A DNA stretch of 64,000 nt from Bradyrhizobium embrapense (GCF_001189235.2 NZ_LFIP02000006.1:248001-312000); one strand, 5' to 3'. Shown: positions 1 to 8,819, counted from the stretch's first letter. Program-made: numbers and translations. The notes: a model not told the origin generated them from the letters alone.

Positions 1-462
1 TTCTCGGCGCTTGCCAGCATCAGCTTCAACCGCGGAGACATCATGTTCGGCGCCTCGCTGGTGTCGTTCGGGCTGTATTCGGCGCTGATCCCGCGGCGGC
101 CGAAGATCCACCAGCTCTCGCTAATCTCGTTCACCACCTGCTGCGGCGCGCTGATGCTGCTGCCGGTGGCGATCTGGGAATTCGCCAACGGCGTGACGCT
201 GAAGCTCGACGTTCTGACCTTTGCCACGCTGGGCTACACGCTGATCTTCCCGTCCACGCTCGCCTATCTGTTCTTCAACCGCGGCGTCGCGTTGATCGGG
301 CCGAACCGCGCGGCGCCGTTCTTCCATCTGGTGCCGGTGTTCGGCTCGGCGATGGCGATCCTGCTGCTCGGCGAGACGCTCGCGCCGTTTCATCTGATCG
401 GCTACGCGCTGGTGCTCGCCGGCGTCATCATCGCCTCTCGGCAGGGATCGGCGAAGCACTAG
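1..462 (+). CDS. EamA/DMT-family permease, C-terminal part (5' end outside window)
   Basis: The reading frame is open from the first base and ends at the TAG before 463, so only the last 153 codons are present. About five hydrophobic helices are visible, and the end has the typical EamA repeat pattern: a helix finishing in LLLGE, a short loop, then HLIGYALVLAGVIIAS. Members of this drug/metabolite transporter superfamily export small metabolites across the inner membrane. The substrate cannot be told from sequence. It converges on the LysR gene with only 12 bases between stop codons and no visible terminator. Confidence 0.85.
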   Translation, partial: FSALASISFNRGDIMFGASLVSFGLYSALIPRRPKIHQLSLISFTTCCGALMLLPVAIWEFANGVTLKLDVLTFATLGYTLIFPSTLAYLFFNRGVALIGPNRAAPFFHLVPVFGSAMAILLLGETLAPFHLIGYALVLAGVIIASRQGSAKH

Positions 463-474
463 CCGAAGGCATGG

Positions 475-1431
475 CTAGCCAACCTTGCGCAGGCCGGCGG
501 ATTTGCGTGGCGAATGTGGCTTTGCCGCCAGCGTGTCCGTGATGAAGTCGATAAACCGCCTCACCTTGGCCGGCACGTGGCTACGCGAGGCGTAATAGAC
601 GTAGAGCGGAAAGCGCTCGTCGGGCCAATCCGGAAACAGCTCCACCAGCGCGCCGCTCCGCAGGTGATCGTCGATGCCGATATCGATCACCTGCGCGATG
701 CCGAAGCCGGCCAGGCAAGCGCCGAGCTTGGTTCCTGAATCGGTCACGGTGAGCCGGCCGTGGACCGCGACCGGCACGACCTCGCCGCCGCGCCAAAACT
801 CCCAATCGAACGGACGCCCGGTCGCCGCGTCGATGGCCTGGATGCACTGATGGTCGCGGCTCGCCAGCTCCCGCGGATCAAGCGGCCGGCCGTGTCGCTC
901 CAGATAGATCGGCGAGGCCACGGTGAGCACCCGCGCCTCCAGCACGCGGCGCGCAATCAGCGCCGACGGCACCGGCTCGCCGAAGCGCACCGCCAGATCA
1001 AAACCGTCGCTGACCAGATCCGCGATCCGGTCGCGGGTCTCGATACGCAGCTCCATGCCCGGGTTCTGCAGCAGGAACTCGCTCAGCTTCGGCGAGAGCA
1101 CCATGCGGGAGAACAGCGGGTCGACATTGACCCGCAGCCTGCCGCGGACCGCATCGCGCAATTTCGCGGTCTCCGCCGCCGCCTCGCCGATCCCGGCCAG
1201 ATGCGCCGCAACCCGCTCATACAGCGCGCGTCCTTCCTCGGTGAGCTCGACGGCGCGGCTGGTGCGGTGGACCAGCCTGGCATCGAGGCGCGCCTCGAGC
1301 TTGGCGATCGCCTTGCTGACCCCGGATTGCGTCATGCCGAGCCGTTCGGCAGCGCGGCCAAAGCTGCGCGCATCCGCCAGCGCTGCGAGCACCACCAGGC
1401 CGCCGACCAGCCGACCGTCAACTTCGTCCAT
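475..1431 (-). CDS. LysR-family transcriptional regulator
   Basis: A 318-residue protein of normal LysR length. Residues ~8-67 form the winged helix-turn-helix (SFGRAAERLGMTQSGVSKAI, then LEARLDARLVHRTSRAVELT). Residues ~95-300 form the periplasmic-binding-like effector domain, including a DLAVRFGE segment. It resembles the CrgA/AaeR-like branch, but the ligand is unknown. It is divergent from the NTF2-like gene at 1567, so that gene is a natural regulatory target. Two dyads lie in the shared 135-bp gap. Confidence 0.92.
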   Translation of the reverse strand: MDEVDGRLVGGLVVLAALADARSFGRAAERLGMTQSGVSKAIAKLEARLDARLVHRTSRAVELTEEGRALYERVAAHLAGIGEAAAETAKLRDAVRGRLRVNVDPLFSRMVLSPKLSEFLLQNPGMELRIETRDRIADLVSDGFDLAVRFGEPVPSALIARRVLEARVLTVASPIYLERHGRPLDPRELASRDHQCIQAIDAATGRPFDWEFWRGGEVVPVAVHGRLTVTDSGTKLGACLAGFGIAQVIDIGIDDHLRSGALVELFPDWPDERFPLYVYYASRSHVPAKVRRFIDFITDTLAAKPHSPRKSAGLRKVG

Positions 1432-1445
1432 GCCGATGCCTCTCA

Positions 1446-1462
1446 GTCATCCAAGAGATGAC
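1446..1462. promoter_or_regulatory. Dyad GTCATC-N5-GATGAC, possible LysR operator
   Basis: A perfect 6-bp inverted repeat with a 5-bp spacer lies 15 bp before the LysR start codon, in the divergent gap. LysR proteins commonly bind such dyads and repress their own gene. That role here is inferred from position only. Confidence 0.35.
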
Positions 1463-1510
1463 CGTCCAGTCGTAGCACTCCGCCACCATATCGGCCACTG
1501 TCGGCGCAGA

Positions 1511-1530
1511 TCACCGGTCTGGTCCGGTGA
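1511..1530. promoter_or_regulatory. Dyad TCACCGG-N6-CCGGTGA upstream of the NTF2-like gene
   Basis: Perfect 7-bp arms around a 6-bp spacer, ending 36 bp before the ATG at 1567. It may be the activation site of the divergent LysR protein or a hairpin in the leader. It is not followed by a T-run, so a terminator is unlikely. Confidence 0.35.
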
Positions 1531-1566
1531 GTCCACCGCTACATCATCGCTTAAGGAGATTTTGCA

Positions 1567-1950
1567 ATGAGCGACATCCAGGCCATCGCAGCCGCGATCG
1601 ATGGATATTTCAACCTGATGTATGACGTCGACGACAGCCGGTTTCGTGACGTCTTCTCCGATGCCTGTATCGTGCACGGCATCCGGGACGGCAAGCACAC
1701 GGTGCGGTCGGCCGCGGAGTTCCGTGACTTCATCCGCAGCCGGCCCTCGCCGGCGTCGATGAAATCGCCGCGCGAGGAGGCCATCATCAGCATCGAACAG
1801 ATCGCGTCCGATCTCGCCCTCGCCAAGGTGCGCGTCAGGGCCGGCCAGACCGGCTTCATCGACCACCTGGTGTTTCACAGGATCGACGGTAGGTGGCTCA
1901 TTACCACCAAGGCGTTTCACGTCGCGCAGGTCTTTCCGGAAGGATCGTAG
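1567..1950 (+). CDS. NTF2-like (SnoaL-type) protein
   Basis: A 127-residue protein with the compact alpha+beta cone-fold pattern of the NTF2-like superfamily: an N-terminal helix (AIAAAIDGYFNLMYDVD), a middle HTVRSAAEFRDFIRSRP helix, and C-terminal strands (GFIDHLVFHRIDGRWLITTKAFHV). These proteins bind small ligands or catalyse isomerase, cyclase or dehydratase reactions; the substrate is not predictable. The start is supported by AAGGAG nine bases before the ATG. It is divergent from the LysR regulator and stands alone on its strand. Confidence 0.8.
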   Translation: MSDIQAIAAAIDGYFNLMYDVDDSRFRDVFSDACIVHGIRDGKHTVRSAAEFRDFIRSRPSPASMKSPREEAIISIEQIASDLALAKVRVRAGQTGFIDHLVFHRIDGRWLITTKAFHVAQVFPEGS

Positions 1951-2153
1951 CGTCTCAACGGCCGGATTTCTGACTATCGGAATATGACAGTGAGTTGCCC
2001 GACGTGTCAAGTTACCTGAACGAGCGCGGCCGCCGCCGGCTACTGTGCATGGGGTTGTTTTCGATATTTTGGCCGCGCACCCCTGCGGCCGGCCCCGGGG
2101 TTGTGGGAGAAGCTGATCCCCTGCGCCCGGATCGGAGAAGCAGCAGGCGACTC

Positions 2154-2188
2154 AAAACGCGAATGCCCGAGCGAAAGCCCGGGCATTC
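2154..2188 (-). terminator. Rho-independent terminator of the chemotaxis receptor gene
   Basis: GAATGCCCGAGC / GCCCGGGCATTC form a 12-bp stem with one mismatch around a GAAA tetraloop. On the minus strand the stem runs into GCGTTTTGAG. It lies 28 bases past the stop of the receptor gene. Confidence 0.75.
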
Positions 2189-2215
2189 GGATGACGTCGA
2201 TCGATCGCCCAGGCG

Positions 2216-3901
2216 TTACGCCGCGCGGACCTTCTGCAGGAACTCGTCGACCGCGTTGCGCAGCATGCCCGACTGGGTGTCGAGCTCGCGCGCATTCGAC
2301 AGCACGTCGCCGGCCGCGGTGCCGGTGGCGGCGGCCGCGGACGTGACGCCGCCGATATGGGCGGAAATCTCGCTCGAGCCGGCTGCGACCTGCTGAATGT
2401 TGCGCGCGATCTCGCGCGTCGCATCGCCTTGCTGGTCGATCGCGGTCGAGATCGAGGCAGTGATCTCGCTCATCTGCGCGATGGTCGCGGTGATGCCGCC
2501 GATCGAGGTCACCGCCTCGCCGGTGGAGGCCTGCATCGCGGCGACCTGCGCCGAGATCTCCTCGGTCGCCTTCGCGGTCTGGTTGGCCAGCGCCTTCACC
2601 TCGGAAGCGACCACCGCAAAGCCACGGCCGGATTCGCCGGCGCGCGCCGCCTCGATGGTGGCGTTGAGCGCGAGCAGATTGGTCTGGGCGGCGATCGAGT
2701 GGATCAGCTTGACCACCTCGCCGATCTTCTCGGCGCCGGTGGAGAGCGCCTGCACGGTGGCATTGGTGCGCTCGGCATCGGCCACCGCCCGGCTTGCGAC
2801 CTCGCTGGAGCGCGCCACCTGGCGGGAGATCTCCGCAACCGAGCTGGAGAGCTCCTCGGCGGCGGCGGCGACGGTGCCGACATTGTTGGAGGCAGAGTCG
2901 GAAGCGGCACCCACGGTCGCGGCCCGGGCGCTGGCGTCGCTGGCGGTTGCGGTCATCGACTGCGCCGTGGTCTGCATGCCGGCGGCGGCCGAGGCGACCG
3001 TGCGGACGATGCCGTTCACGCTGCGCTCGAAGTCGCTGGCAAGGTCCTGCATCGCGCTGCGTCGCTCGGATGCGGCGCGGGCCTGCGTTTCGGCCTCGGC
3101 CTGCTCGAGCCCGCGGATGCGGATCGCATTGTCCTTGAAGACCTGGACGGTTGCCGCCATGCCGCCGACCTCGTCGCCACGGCCGACGCCGGGAATGTCG
3201 CCGTCGAGCTTGCCATCCGCGATGTCGCGCATGCGGGCACCGAGCAGGTTCAGCGGCCGGGAAATGCTGCGCCCGATCAGCCAGGCGACCGAACTCGAGA
3301 TGACGCCGATGCCGAGGATCGCAAGTCCGAGCAACCAGGCAATCGGGCGCATCTTGGCGTCAATATCGTCGAGATAGGCGCCGGTGCCGAGATACATGTC
3401 GAAGCCTGGCACCGCGACCGCGTAACCAAGCTTTCGGATCGGCGTCTCCTGACCGGGCTTCACATATTCATAGAACAGCAGAATGTCGCCCTTGGCCTTC
3501 ACGCCGTCCATCAGCTCCTGCGACAGCTTGCGGCCATTGGTCACGACGTCCATGCGGTTGGTTCCTACCTGCTTCGGATCGGGTGCCAGCACCGTGATGC
3601 CGTTGTAGTCCGTGCCGAACAGATAGCCCGAGCCGTTGTCGTAGGTCATGGCGTTGGCGCGCTTGCCGAACTCGGCGAGCGCAGCCTCCTTGGTCATCTT
3701 CCCGGCATCGACTTCTTTCTTCAGGCTCGCCGCCATGTTCTTCGCCATCTCGACGATGGCCTTGGCCTGGTCGATGCGAGCGTTCGTCATCTCACGCTGC
3801 ATCAGCTGACCGGCGAGGATGCCGGCCGTGCACAGACCAAGGAGGGTCACCCCCACCAGAATGCCGAGCTTGGGGGTGATCTTCAGATTTGACAGCTTCA
3901 C
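2216..3901 (-). CDS. Methyl-accepting chemotaxis protein with Cache sensor
   Basis: Membrane receptor that passes ligand signals to CheA/CheW. The order is TM1 (~11-30), a periplasmic single-Cache-type domain (~35-185, with GSGYLFGTDYNGITVLAPDP and FDMYLGTGAYLDDID), TM2 (~190-210), HAMP (~212-265), then the coiled-coil signalling domain with the conserved tip IEAARAGESGRGFAVVA. It ends in EFLQKVRAA and has no CheR-tethering pentapeptide. I chose the GTG at 3901 (VKLSNLKITPKLG) because GGAG sits 6 nt upstream; an in-frame ATG at 3958 would add 19 unconvincing residues. No che genes are nearby. Confidence 0.93.
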   Translation of the reverse strand: MKLSNLKITPKLGILVGVTLLGLCTAGILAGQLMQREMTNARIDQAKAIVEMAKNMAASLKKEVDAGKMTKEAALAEFGKRANAMTYDNGSGYLFGTDYNGITVLAPDPKQVGTNRMDVVTNGRKLSQELMDGVKAKGDILLFYEYVKPGQETPIRKLGYAVAVPGFDMYLGTGAYLDDIDAKMRPIAWLLGLAILGIGVISSSVAWLIGRSISRPLNLLGARMRDIADGKLDGDIPGVGRGDEVGGMAATVQVFKDNAIRIRGLEQAEAETQARAASERRSAMQDLASDFERSVNGIVRTVASAAAGMQTTAQSMTATASDASARAATVGAASDSASNNVGTVAAAAEELSSSVAEISRQVARSSEVASRAVADAERTNATVQALSTGAEKIGEVVKLIHSIAAQTNLLALNATIEAARAGESGRGFAVVASEVKALANQTAKATEEISAQVAAMQASTGEAVTSIGGITATIAQMSEITASISTAIDQQGDATREIARNIQQVAAGSSEISAHIGGVTSAAAATGTAAGDVLSNARELDTQSGMLRNAVDEFLQKVRAA

Positions 3902-4172
3902 GGGGATCTCCAGAAGAGGCGGGAAACGCGACGCAATTGGCGGATTGATTCCGTTCACCGTAATGTGAGACCTTTTACCCGATGGTTACGGAGGTTCCCC
4001 GTAGAAGCCCGGAGAATCGGGCCGCGGACCAACCGGCAATTGTGGAGGCAACAGCACAGCTCGCGTAGAAGTATGGGAAGGCGGTGACGCAAGCCCCGCT
4101 CCGACAAGCAACAAGACCAAGAAACAAACCAGCAAGAATCAAGAACAGAAGACCTCACATCGGGAGCAGACA

Positions 4173-5216
4173 ATGTCGAAATTCAGGGTAGTGACGCCGA
4201 AGGGCGCGAGCTTCACGGTCGCCGGCGGCGGCTACGACTATGAGCGCGAGGCGCTCGATCCGATCGGTGCGGAGATCGTCGAGGCGCCGGCCAACGAAGC
4301 CGAATTCATCGCTGCGGCGCGCAACGCAGACGCGATCTACGCCAAGGGCATGCCGATCACCAAGGCGGTCATCGACGCACTCGAAAACTGCAAGGTTATC
4401 ACGCTCGGCAGCGTCGGCGTCGACTCGGTCGACGTCAAGGCCGCCACCGCCCGCGGCATCCCCGTCACCAACATCCCCGACACCTTCATCGAGGAGGTCG
4501 CCGACCACGCCATGATGCTGCTGCTCGCCGGCTTCCGCCGACTGATCGAGCAGGACAAGATGGTGCGCTCAGGCCGCTGGGCCGAGGGCCGCCCGGCGCT
4601 CCTGAAGATTCCGCGGCTGATGGGCCAGACGCTCGGCTTCATCTCGTTCGGCCGCGTCGCCCGCGCGGTGGCCAAGCGCGCCGCGCCGTTCGGCCTCAGG
4701 ATGATGGCCTACGATCCTTTCATCCAGGAAACGCTGATGTACGACCACGGCGTGATCCCGTCGACGCTGTCGGAGGTGCTGTCGCAGTCGGATTTCGTCT
4801 CGATGCACGCGCCTGCGCGGCCCGAGGTGCATCACATGCTGACCGAGAAGCATTTTCGTCAGATGAAGAGATCAGCCATCTTCATCAACACCGGGCGCGG
4901 CGCCACGGTCGACGAGGAAGCGCTGATCAAGGCGCTGCAAGAGGGCTGGATCGCCCACGCCGCACTCGACGTGCTGGAGAAGGAACCGCCGTCGCACAAC
5001 AATCCGATGCTCGGGATGGACAATGTTACCTTGACCGCCCATGTCGCCTCGGCATCGGCACGTTTTGACGAGGCACGCAAGCGCCGCGTGGGCTACGAAT
5101 TGTCACTAGTGCTGCAAGGCATGTGGCCGGTAAGCTGCGTCAACCCGTCGGTGCTGCAAAACACCGCGCTGCGCCGCTGGCAGCCCGTCAGCATGGATCG
5201 CGGTCCGAACAGCTAG
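4173..5216 (+). CDS. D-isomer-specific 2-hydroxyacid dehydrogenase
   Basis: A 347-residue NAD(P)-dependent dehydrogenase. It has the catalytic domain halves, a Rossmann segment (GQTLGFISFGRVARAVAKRA), the catalytic-arginine block INTGRGATVDEEAL, the Glu region ALDVLEKEP and the catalytic His in LTAHVASAS. The glycine motif is slightly unusual (GFISFG). Family members reduce or oxidise glyoxylate, hydroxypyruvate or sugar-acid-derived 2-keto acids. A start preceded by GGGAG fits. It lies 139 bp upstream of a sugar ABC importer on the same strand and may act on the imported compound or its product; that link is inference. Confidence 0.88.
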   Translation: MSKFRVVTPKGASFTVAGGGYDYEREALDPIGAEIVEAPANEAEFIAAARNADAIYAKGMPITKAVIDALENCKVITLGSVGVDSVDVKAATARGIPVTNIPDTFIEEVADHAMMLLLAGFRRLIEQDKMVRSGRWAEGRPALLKIPRLMGQTLGFISFGRVARAVAKRAAPFGLRMMAYDPFIQETLMYDHGVIPSTLSEVLSQSDFVSMHAPARPEVHHMLTEKHFRQMKRSAIFINTGRGATVDEEALIKALQEGWIAHAALDVLEKEPPSHNNPMLGMDNVTLTAHVASASARFDEARKRRVGYELSLVLQGMWPVSCVNPSVLQNTALRRWQPVSMDRGPNS

Positions 5217-5355
5217 GCGGGCGACGCGTTGCGCGCGAAGCCTCGCCTCGTTGGCAACGCGGGCCTCTCGCGCGGCGGGCGCACCGAGACGACAAGGCCC
5301 TTCACCGGCGGGCAACGCCGGGAAGGAAACAATAGAAGCAGGGAGTGCAAACGGC

Positions 5356-6702
5356 ATGACGTACGAGGTCACGCGTCGCGACGCGCTGGCGCTGGGAGCT
5401 TCGGCGGCGGCACTGGCAATTACCGGCGCTTCGGCGCAGGAAGCGTCGAAGGTGAAGGCCGCCGACGTGGCGGCGCCGTCGCTGCCGATCGAAAAGGGCG
5501 CGGCCCTGCGCATGCTGCGGCCGGTGCGCTTCGTCCAGGCCGACGAGGACGTGTTCCGCGCCAACGTCAAGAAGTTCACCGACAAGACCGGCGTCGAGGT
5601 CAAGGTCGACTTCGTCGGCTGGGAGGACATCAACCAGCAGACCGCGGTGACCTCGAATTCCGGTGCCGGCCCCGATATCATCATCGGCTTCGGCGATGCG
5701 CCGCACATCTATATCGACAAGCTGATCGAGCTGACCGACGTCGCCGATTATCTCGGCAATCGGTACGGCGGCTGGCTGACGCTCGCGCAGCGCTACGGCA
5801 TGCGCTCGAAATCTAAGAGCTGGATCGGCCTGCCGTTCGGCGCCTCCGGCGGCCCGCTGGTTTACCGCAAGTCGCTGGTCAATGCCGCCGGCTTCGACAA
5901 GGTGCCGGAGGACCACGCCGGCATTCTCGATCTCTGCAGGAAGCTGAAAGCTGCCGGCAAGCCGGCGGGCTTTGCGCTCGGCAACGCGGTCGGCGACGGC
6001 AACGGCTTCGCCAACTGGCTGCTGTGGTCGCACAACGCCGCGCTGCTGGATGAGGAAGGCAACATCACCGTCAACAGCAAGGAGACGATCGCCGCGCTGA
6101 AATATCTGAAGGAGCTCTATCCGACCTTCATCGCCGGCACGCCGTCCTGGAACGACGTCTCCAACAACCGCGCCTACTCGTCGCAGGAGATCGGCCTCAC
6201 CGCGAACGGCGTCTCGCTGTACTTCTCGCTGAAGAACGATCCGGCCACCAAGGCGATCGCCGACGACACCGAGCATCAGTTGCTGCCCAAGGGGCGGGCA
6301 TCGACCTCGCCGATGTCGGGCCTGACGCTGAATGCGATGGTGTTCAAGCACAGCCCCTATCCCAACGCGGCGAAGGCGTTCCTGCAATTCATGCTGGAGA
6401 AGGAGCAGTACGAGCCGTGGCTCAACGCCAATTCCGGCTACTGGTCGCAACCGCTCGCTGCCTACGTCGATGCTGCGGTGTGGTCGGGCGATCCCAAGGT
6501 CGCGATCTTCAGGAACACGATGAAGAGCCCCTACTACAACGGCTACAAGGGGCCGATCTCGACCGCGACCGGTGCCGTCACTGCCGACTATGTGCTGGTG
6601 CAGATGTGCGCCTCGGTCGCAACCGACGCGGCGACGCCGGAAGCTGCAGCCGCGGAAGCCGAGCAGCGCGCCAAGCGGTATTTCCGGCGGCAGAACCGGT
6701 AA
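5356..6702 (+). CDS. Sugar-type ABC transporter substrate-binding protein (Tat signal)
   Basis: A 448-residue extracellular solute-binding protein of the UgpB/MalE-like cluster. The ATG at 5356 gives a twin-arginine signal (TRRDALALGASAAALAITGASA). An in-frame ATG at 5251 would put 35 residues in front of it and is unlikely. Mature segments such as VDFVGWEDINQQTAVTSNSG, PDIIIGFGDAP and LQFMLEKEQYEPWL are typical. It captures a carbohydrate or related polyol in the periplasm for the two downstream permeases. The substrate is unknown. A palindromic repeat separates it from the first permease. Confidence 0.9.
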   Translation: MTYEVTRRDALALGASAAALAITGASAQEASKVKAADVAAPSLPIEKGAALRMLRPVRFVQADEDVFRANVKKFTDKTGVEVKVDFVGWEDINQQTAVTSNSGAGPDIIIGFGDAPHIYIDKLIELTDVADYLGNRYGGWLTLAQRYGMRSKSKSWIGLPFGASGGPLVYRKSLVNAAGFDKVPEDHAGILDLCRKLKAAGKPAGFALGNAVGDGNGFANWLLWSHNAALLDEEGNITVNSKETIAALKYLKELYPTFIAGTPSWNDVSNNRAYSSQEIGLTANGVSLYFSLKNDPATKAIADDTEHQLLPKGRASTSPMSGLTLNAMVFKHSPYPNAAKAFLQFMLEKEQYEPWLNANSGYWSQPLAAYVDAAVWSGDPKVAIFRNTMKSPYYNGYKGPISTATGAVTADYVLVQMCASVATDAATPEAAAAEAEQRAKRYFRRQNR

Positions 6703-6727
6703 CTGCGGTCATCGAGACTGTATCAAC

Positions 6728-6840
6728 CGTCATTGCGAGCGAAGCGAAGCAATCCATAGCGCCACAGCGGAGGAATGGATTGCTTCGTCGCTTCAGCGCA
6801 AAATTGCTTCGCAATTTTGTCGCGAGCTCCTCGCAATGAC
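6728..6840. repeat. Dispersed palindromic intergenic repeat (CGTCATTGCGAG family), copy 1
   Basis: The element begins CGTCATTGCGAGCGAAGC and ends CTCCTCGCAATGAC, with inner arms GCAATCCAT and ATGGATTGC. It can fold into a long hairpin. Related copies lie at 8720-8805 and 53657-53742. It sits inside the ABC importer operon, between the binding protein and the first permease. Its last bases create a spurious ATG at 6836 in frame with the permease. Confidence 0.85.
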
Positions 6841-6859
6841 CACAGCGGACGAGCATCGG

Positions 6860-7816
6860 ATGTCTGTAACGACGCTACCTTCGCGAGGACACGCGCTCCG
6901 GCAACCGGGCTGGCTGGCACGCCTGTTCGACTACAAGCCGTTCCTGATCGTGATGTGCCTGGCGCCCGCGATCGGCCTGCTGCTGGTGTTCCTCACCTAT
7001 CCGCTCGGCCTCGGCATCTGGCTCGCCTTCACCGACACCACGATCGGCCAGCGCGGCGTCTATATCGGGCTGGAGAACTTCCAGTATCTGCTCAAGGATC
7101 CCTTGTGGTGGAACGCGGTGTTCTACTCGATCTTCTACACCGCGGTCGCAACCTTCGGAAAATTCGCGCTCGGCTTCTGGCTGGCGCTGCTGCTCAACAA
7201 CCATTTCCCGCTCAAGAGCCTGATCCGGGCCATCGTGCTGCTGCCATGGATCGTGCCGACAGTGCTCTCCGCGCTGGCGTTCTGGTGGATCTACGATCCG
7301 CAATTCTCGATCATCTCCTATCTGCTGGTCGAGGTGCTGCACCTGCGCGACAGCAATGTCGACTTTCTCGGCTCGCCCTGGCCGGCGCGGTTCTCGCTGA
7401 TCGCGGCCAATATCTGGCGCGGCATCCCGTTCGTCGCGATCTCGCTGCTGGCCGGGCTGCAGACCATCTCGCCTTCGCTCTATGAAGCGGCGATGCTCGA
7501 CGGCGCCACCTCCTGGCAACGCTTCCGCTACATCACCTTCCCGATGATGATGCCGATCCTGGCGATCGTGATGACGTTCTCGATCATCTTCACCTTCACC
7601 GACTTCCAGCTGGTCTACGCCATCACCCGCGGCGGCCCGGTCAATTCGACCCATCTGCTCGCGACGCTGGCATTCCAGCGCGGCATCGCCGGCGGCGAGC
7701 TCGGCGAAGGTGCGGCGATCGCGGTCTCGATGATCCCGTTCCTGGTGTTCGCGACCTTGTTCAGCTATTTCGGCCTCGCGCGACGCAAATGGCAGCAGGG
7801 AGAAGCCAATGACTGA
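6860..7816 (+). CDS. Sugar ABC transporter permease (MalF/UgpA type)
   Basis: A 318-residue inner-membrane permease with about six helices and the conserved cytoplasmic EAA loop (EAAMLDGATSWQRFRYITFP) that contacts the ATPase. I chose the ATG at 6860 (MSVTTLPSRG) because the in-frame ATG at 6836 is the edge of the repeat CTCGCAATGAC, so it is probably not a genuine start. Translation overlaps the next permease by 8 bases. It partners the binding protein at 5356; no ATP-binding subunit is encoded nearby. Confidence 0.9.
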   Translation: MSVTTLPSRGHALRQPGWLARLFDYKPFLIVMCLAPAIGLLLVFLTYPLGLGIWLAFTDTTIGQRGVYIGLENFQYLLKDPLWWNAVFYSIFYTAVATFGKFALGFWLALLLNNHFPLKSLIRAIVLLPWIVPTVLSALAFWWIYDPQFSIISYLLVEVLHLRDSNVDFLGSPWPARFSLIAANIWRGIPFVAISLLAGLQTISPSLYEAAMLDGATSWQRFRYITFPMMMPILAIVMTFSIIFTFTDFQLVYAITRGGPVNSTHLLATLAFQRGIAGGELGEGAAIAVSMIPFLVFATLFSYFGLARRKWQQGEAND

Positions 7817-8699
7817 CGTCGCAGCATCGAACGTCGCCCGCGCCGCACCGGACACGATGTCGTGGGACTCAGGCGCCCGGCGCGCAGTGATGATCTATCT
7901 GCCGCTCGCCTGCTTCGTCCTGATCCTGCTGTTCCCGTTCTACTGGATGGCGATCACCTCGTTCAAACCGAACGCGGAGCTCCTGAACTACAAGGAGCAC
8001 AATCCGTTCTGGATCACCTCGCCGACGCTCGCGCATGTCAAGCATCTGTTGTTCGACACCTCGTATCCGCGCTGGCTGAAAACCACCATGCTGGTCGCGA
8101 TCGGCGCGACCTTCCTGTCGCTGTTCGCCTCGACGCTGGCCGCCTACGCGATCGAGCGGCTGCGCTTCCGCGGCAGCCCCTATGTCGGGCTCGGCATCTA
8201 TCTCGCCTATCTGGTGCCGCCGTCGATCCTGTTCATTCCACTCGCCACCGTGATCGTGCAGTTCGGCCTGTTCGATTCGCCGCTGGCGCTGATCCTGGTC
8301 TATCCGACCTTCCTGGTGCCGTTCTGCACCTGGCTGCTGATCGGCTATTTCAAGTCGATCCCCTATGAGCTCGAGGAATGCGCGCTGGTCGACGGCGCGA
8401 CGCGGCTGCAGATCCTGTGGCGGATCACCTTGCCGCTGGCGGTGCCCGGCCTGATCTCGGCCGGCATCTTCTCCTTCACGCTGTCCTGGAACGAGTTCAT
8501 CTACGCGCTCGCCTTCATCCAGAGCGGCGCCAACAAGACCGTGCCGGTCGCGATCCTGACCGAACTCGTCACCGGCGACGTCTACCAGTGGGGCGCGCTG
8601 ATGGCGGGCTCCCTGCTCGGCTCGCTGCCGGTCGCGCTGTTCTATTCGCTATTCGTCGACTACTACGTGTCGTCGCTGACGGGGGCGGTGAAGGAGTAG
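7809..8699 (+). CDS. Sugar ABC transporter permease (MalG/UgpE type)
   Basis: A 296-residue second permease of the importer. It has about six helices and the EAA-type loop ELEECALVDGATRLQILWRI followed by TLPLAVPGLIS. The C-terminal part, with ILTELVTGDVYQWGALMAGS, is typical of the CUT1 MalG/UgpE group. Its start overlaps the previous permease by 8 bases, which implies translational coupling. Its stop is followed by two repeat elements rather than an ATPase gene, so the complex must borrow a nucleotide-binding subunit from elsewhere. Confidence 0.92.
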   Translation: MTDVAASNVARAAPDTMSWDSGARRAVMIYLPLACFVLILLFPFYWMAITSFKPNAELLNYKEHNPFWITSPTLAHVKHLLFDTSYPRWLKTTMLVAIGATFLSLFASTLAAYAIERLRFRGSPYVGLGIYLAYLVPPSILFIPLATVIVQFGLFDSPLALILVYPTFLVPFCTWLLIGYFKSIPYELEECALVDGATRLQILWRITLPLAVPGLISAGIFSFTLSWNEFIYALAFIQSGANKTVPVAILTELVTGDVYQWGALMAGSLLGSLPVALFYSLFVDYYVSSLTGAVKE

Positions 8700-8719
8700 C
8701 TGGGGGCACAGCCCATCCT

Positions 8720-8805
8720 CGTCATTGCGATCGAAGCGAAGCAATCCATTGCACCGCATGTGCGGGCCGATGGATTGCTTGGTCGCTTCGCTCCTTGTCA
8801 TGACA
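8720..8805. repeat. Dispersed palindromic repeat (CGTCATTGCGA family), copy 2
   Basis: Same family as 6728-6840: CGTCATTGCGATCGAAGCGA at the left, GCAATCCAT and ATGGATTGC arms, and CTTGTCATGAC at the right. It lies between convergent transcripts (permease and tonB) and could serve as a bidirectional stop. Confidence 0.85.
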
Positions 8806-8819
8806 GATGTGGCTAAGAC

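Noticed and set aside
2357..3892. Very long open frame (511 codons) opposite the chemotaxis receptor
   Set aside because: It is the mirror frame of a high-GC gene, with a composition rich in Gly, Arg, His and Leu and no domain pattern.
5302..6450. 382-codon open frame opposite the solute-binding protein
   Set aside because: Antisense shadow of a high-GC gene with no recognisable domains.
6836..6860. ATG at 6836 as the permease start
   Set aside because: It is the conserved right edge of a dispersed repeat (CTCGCAATGAC), so the next ATG is preferred.
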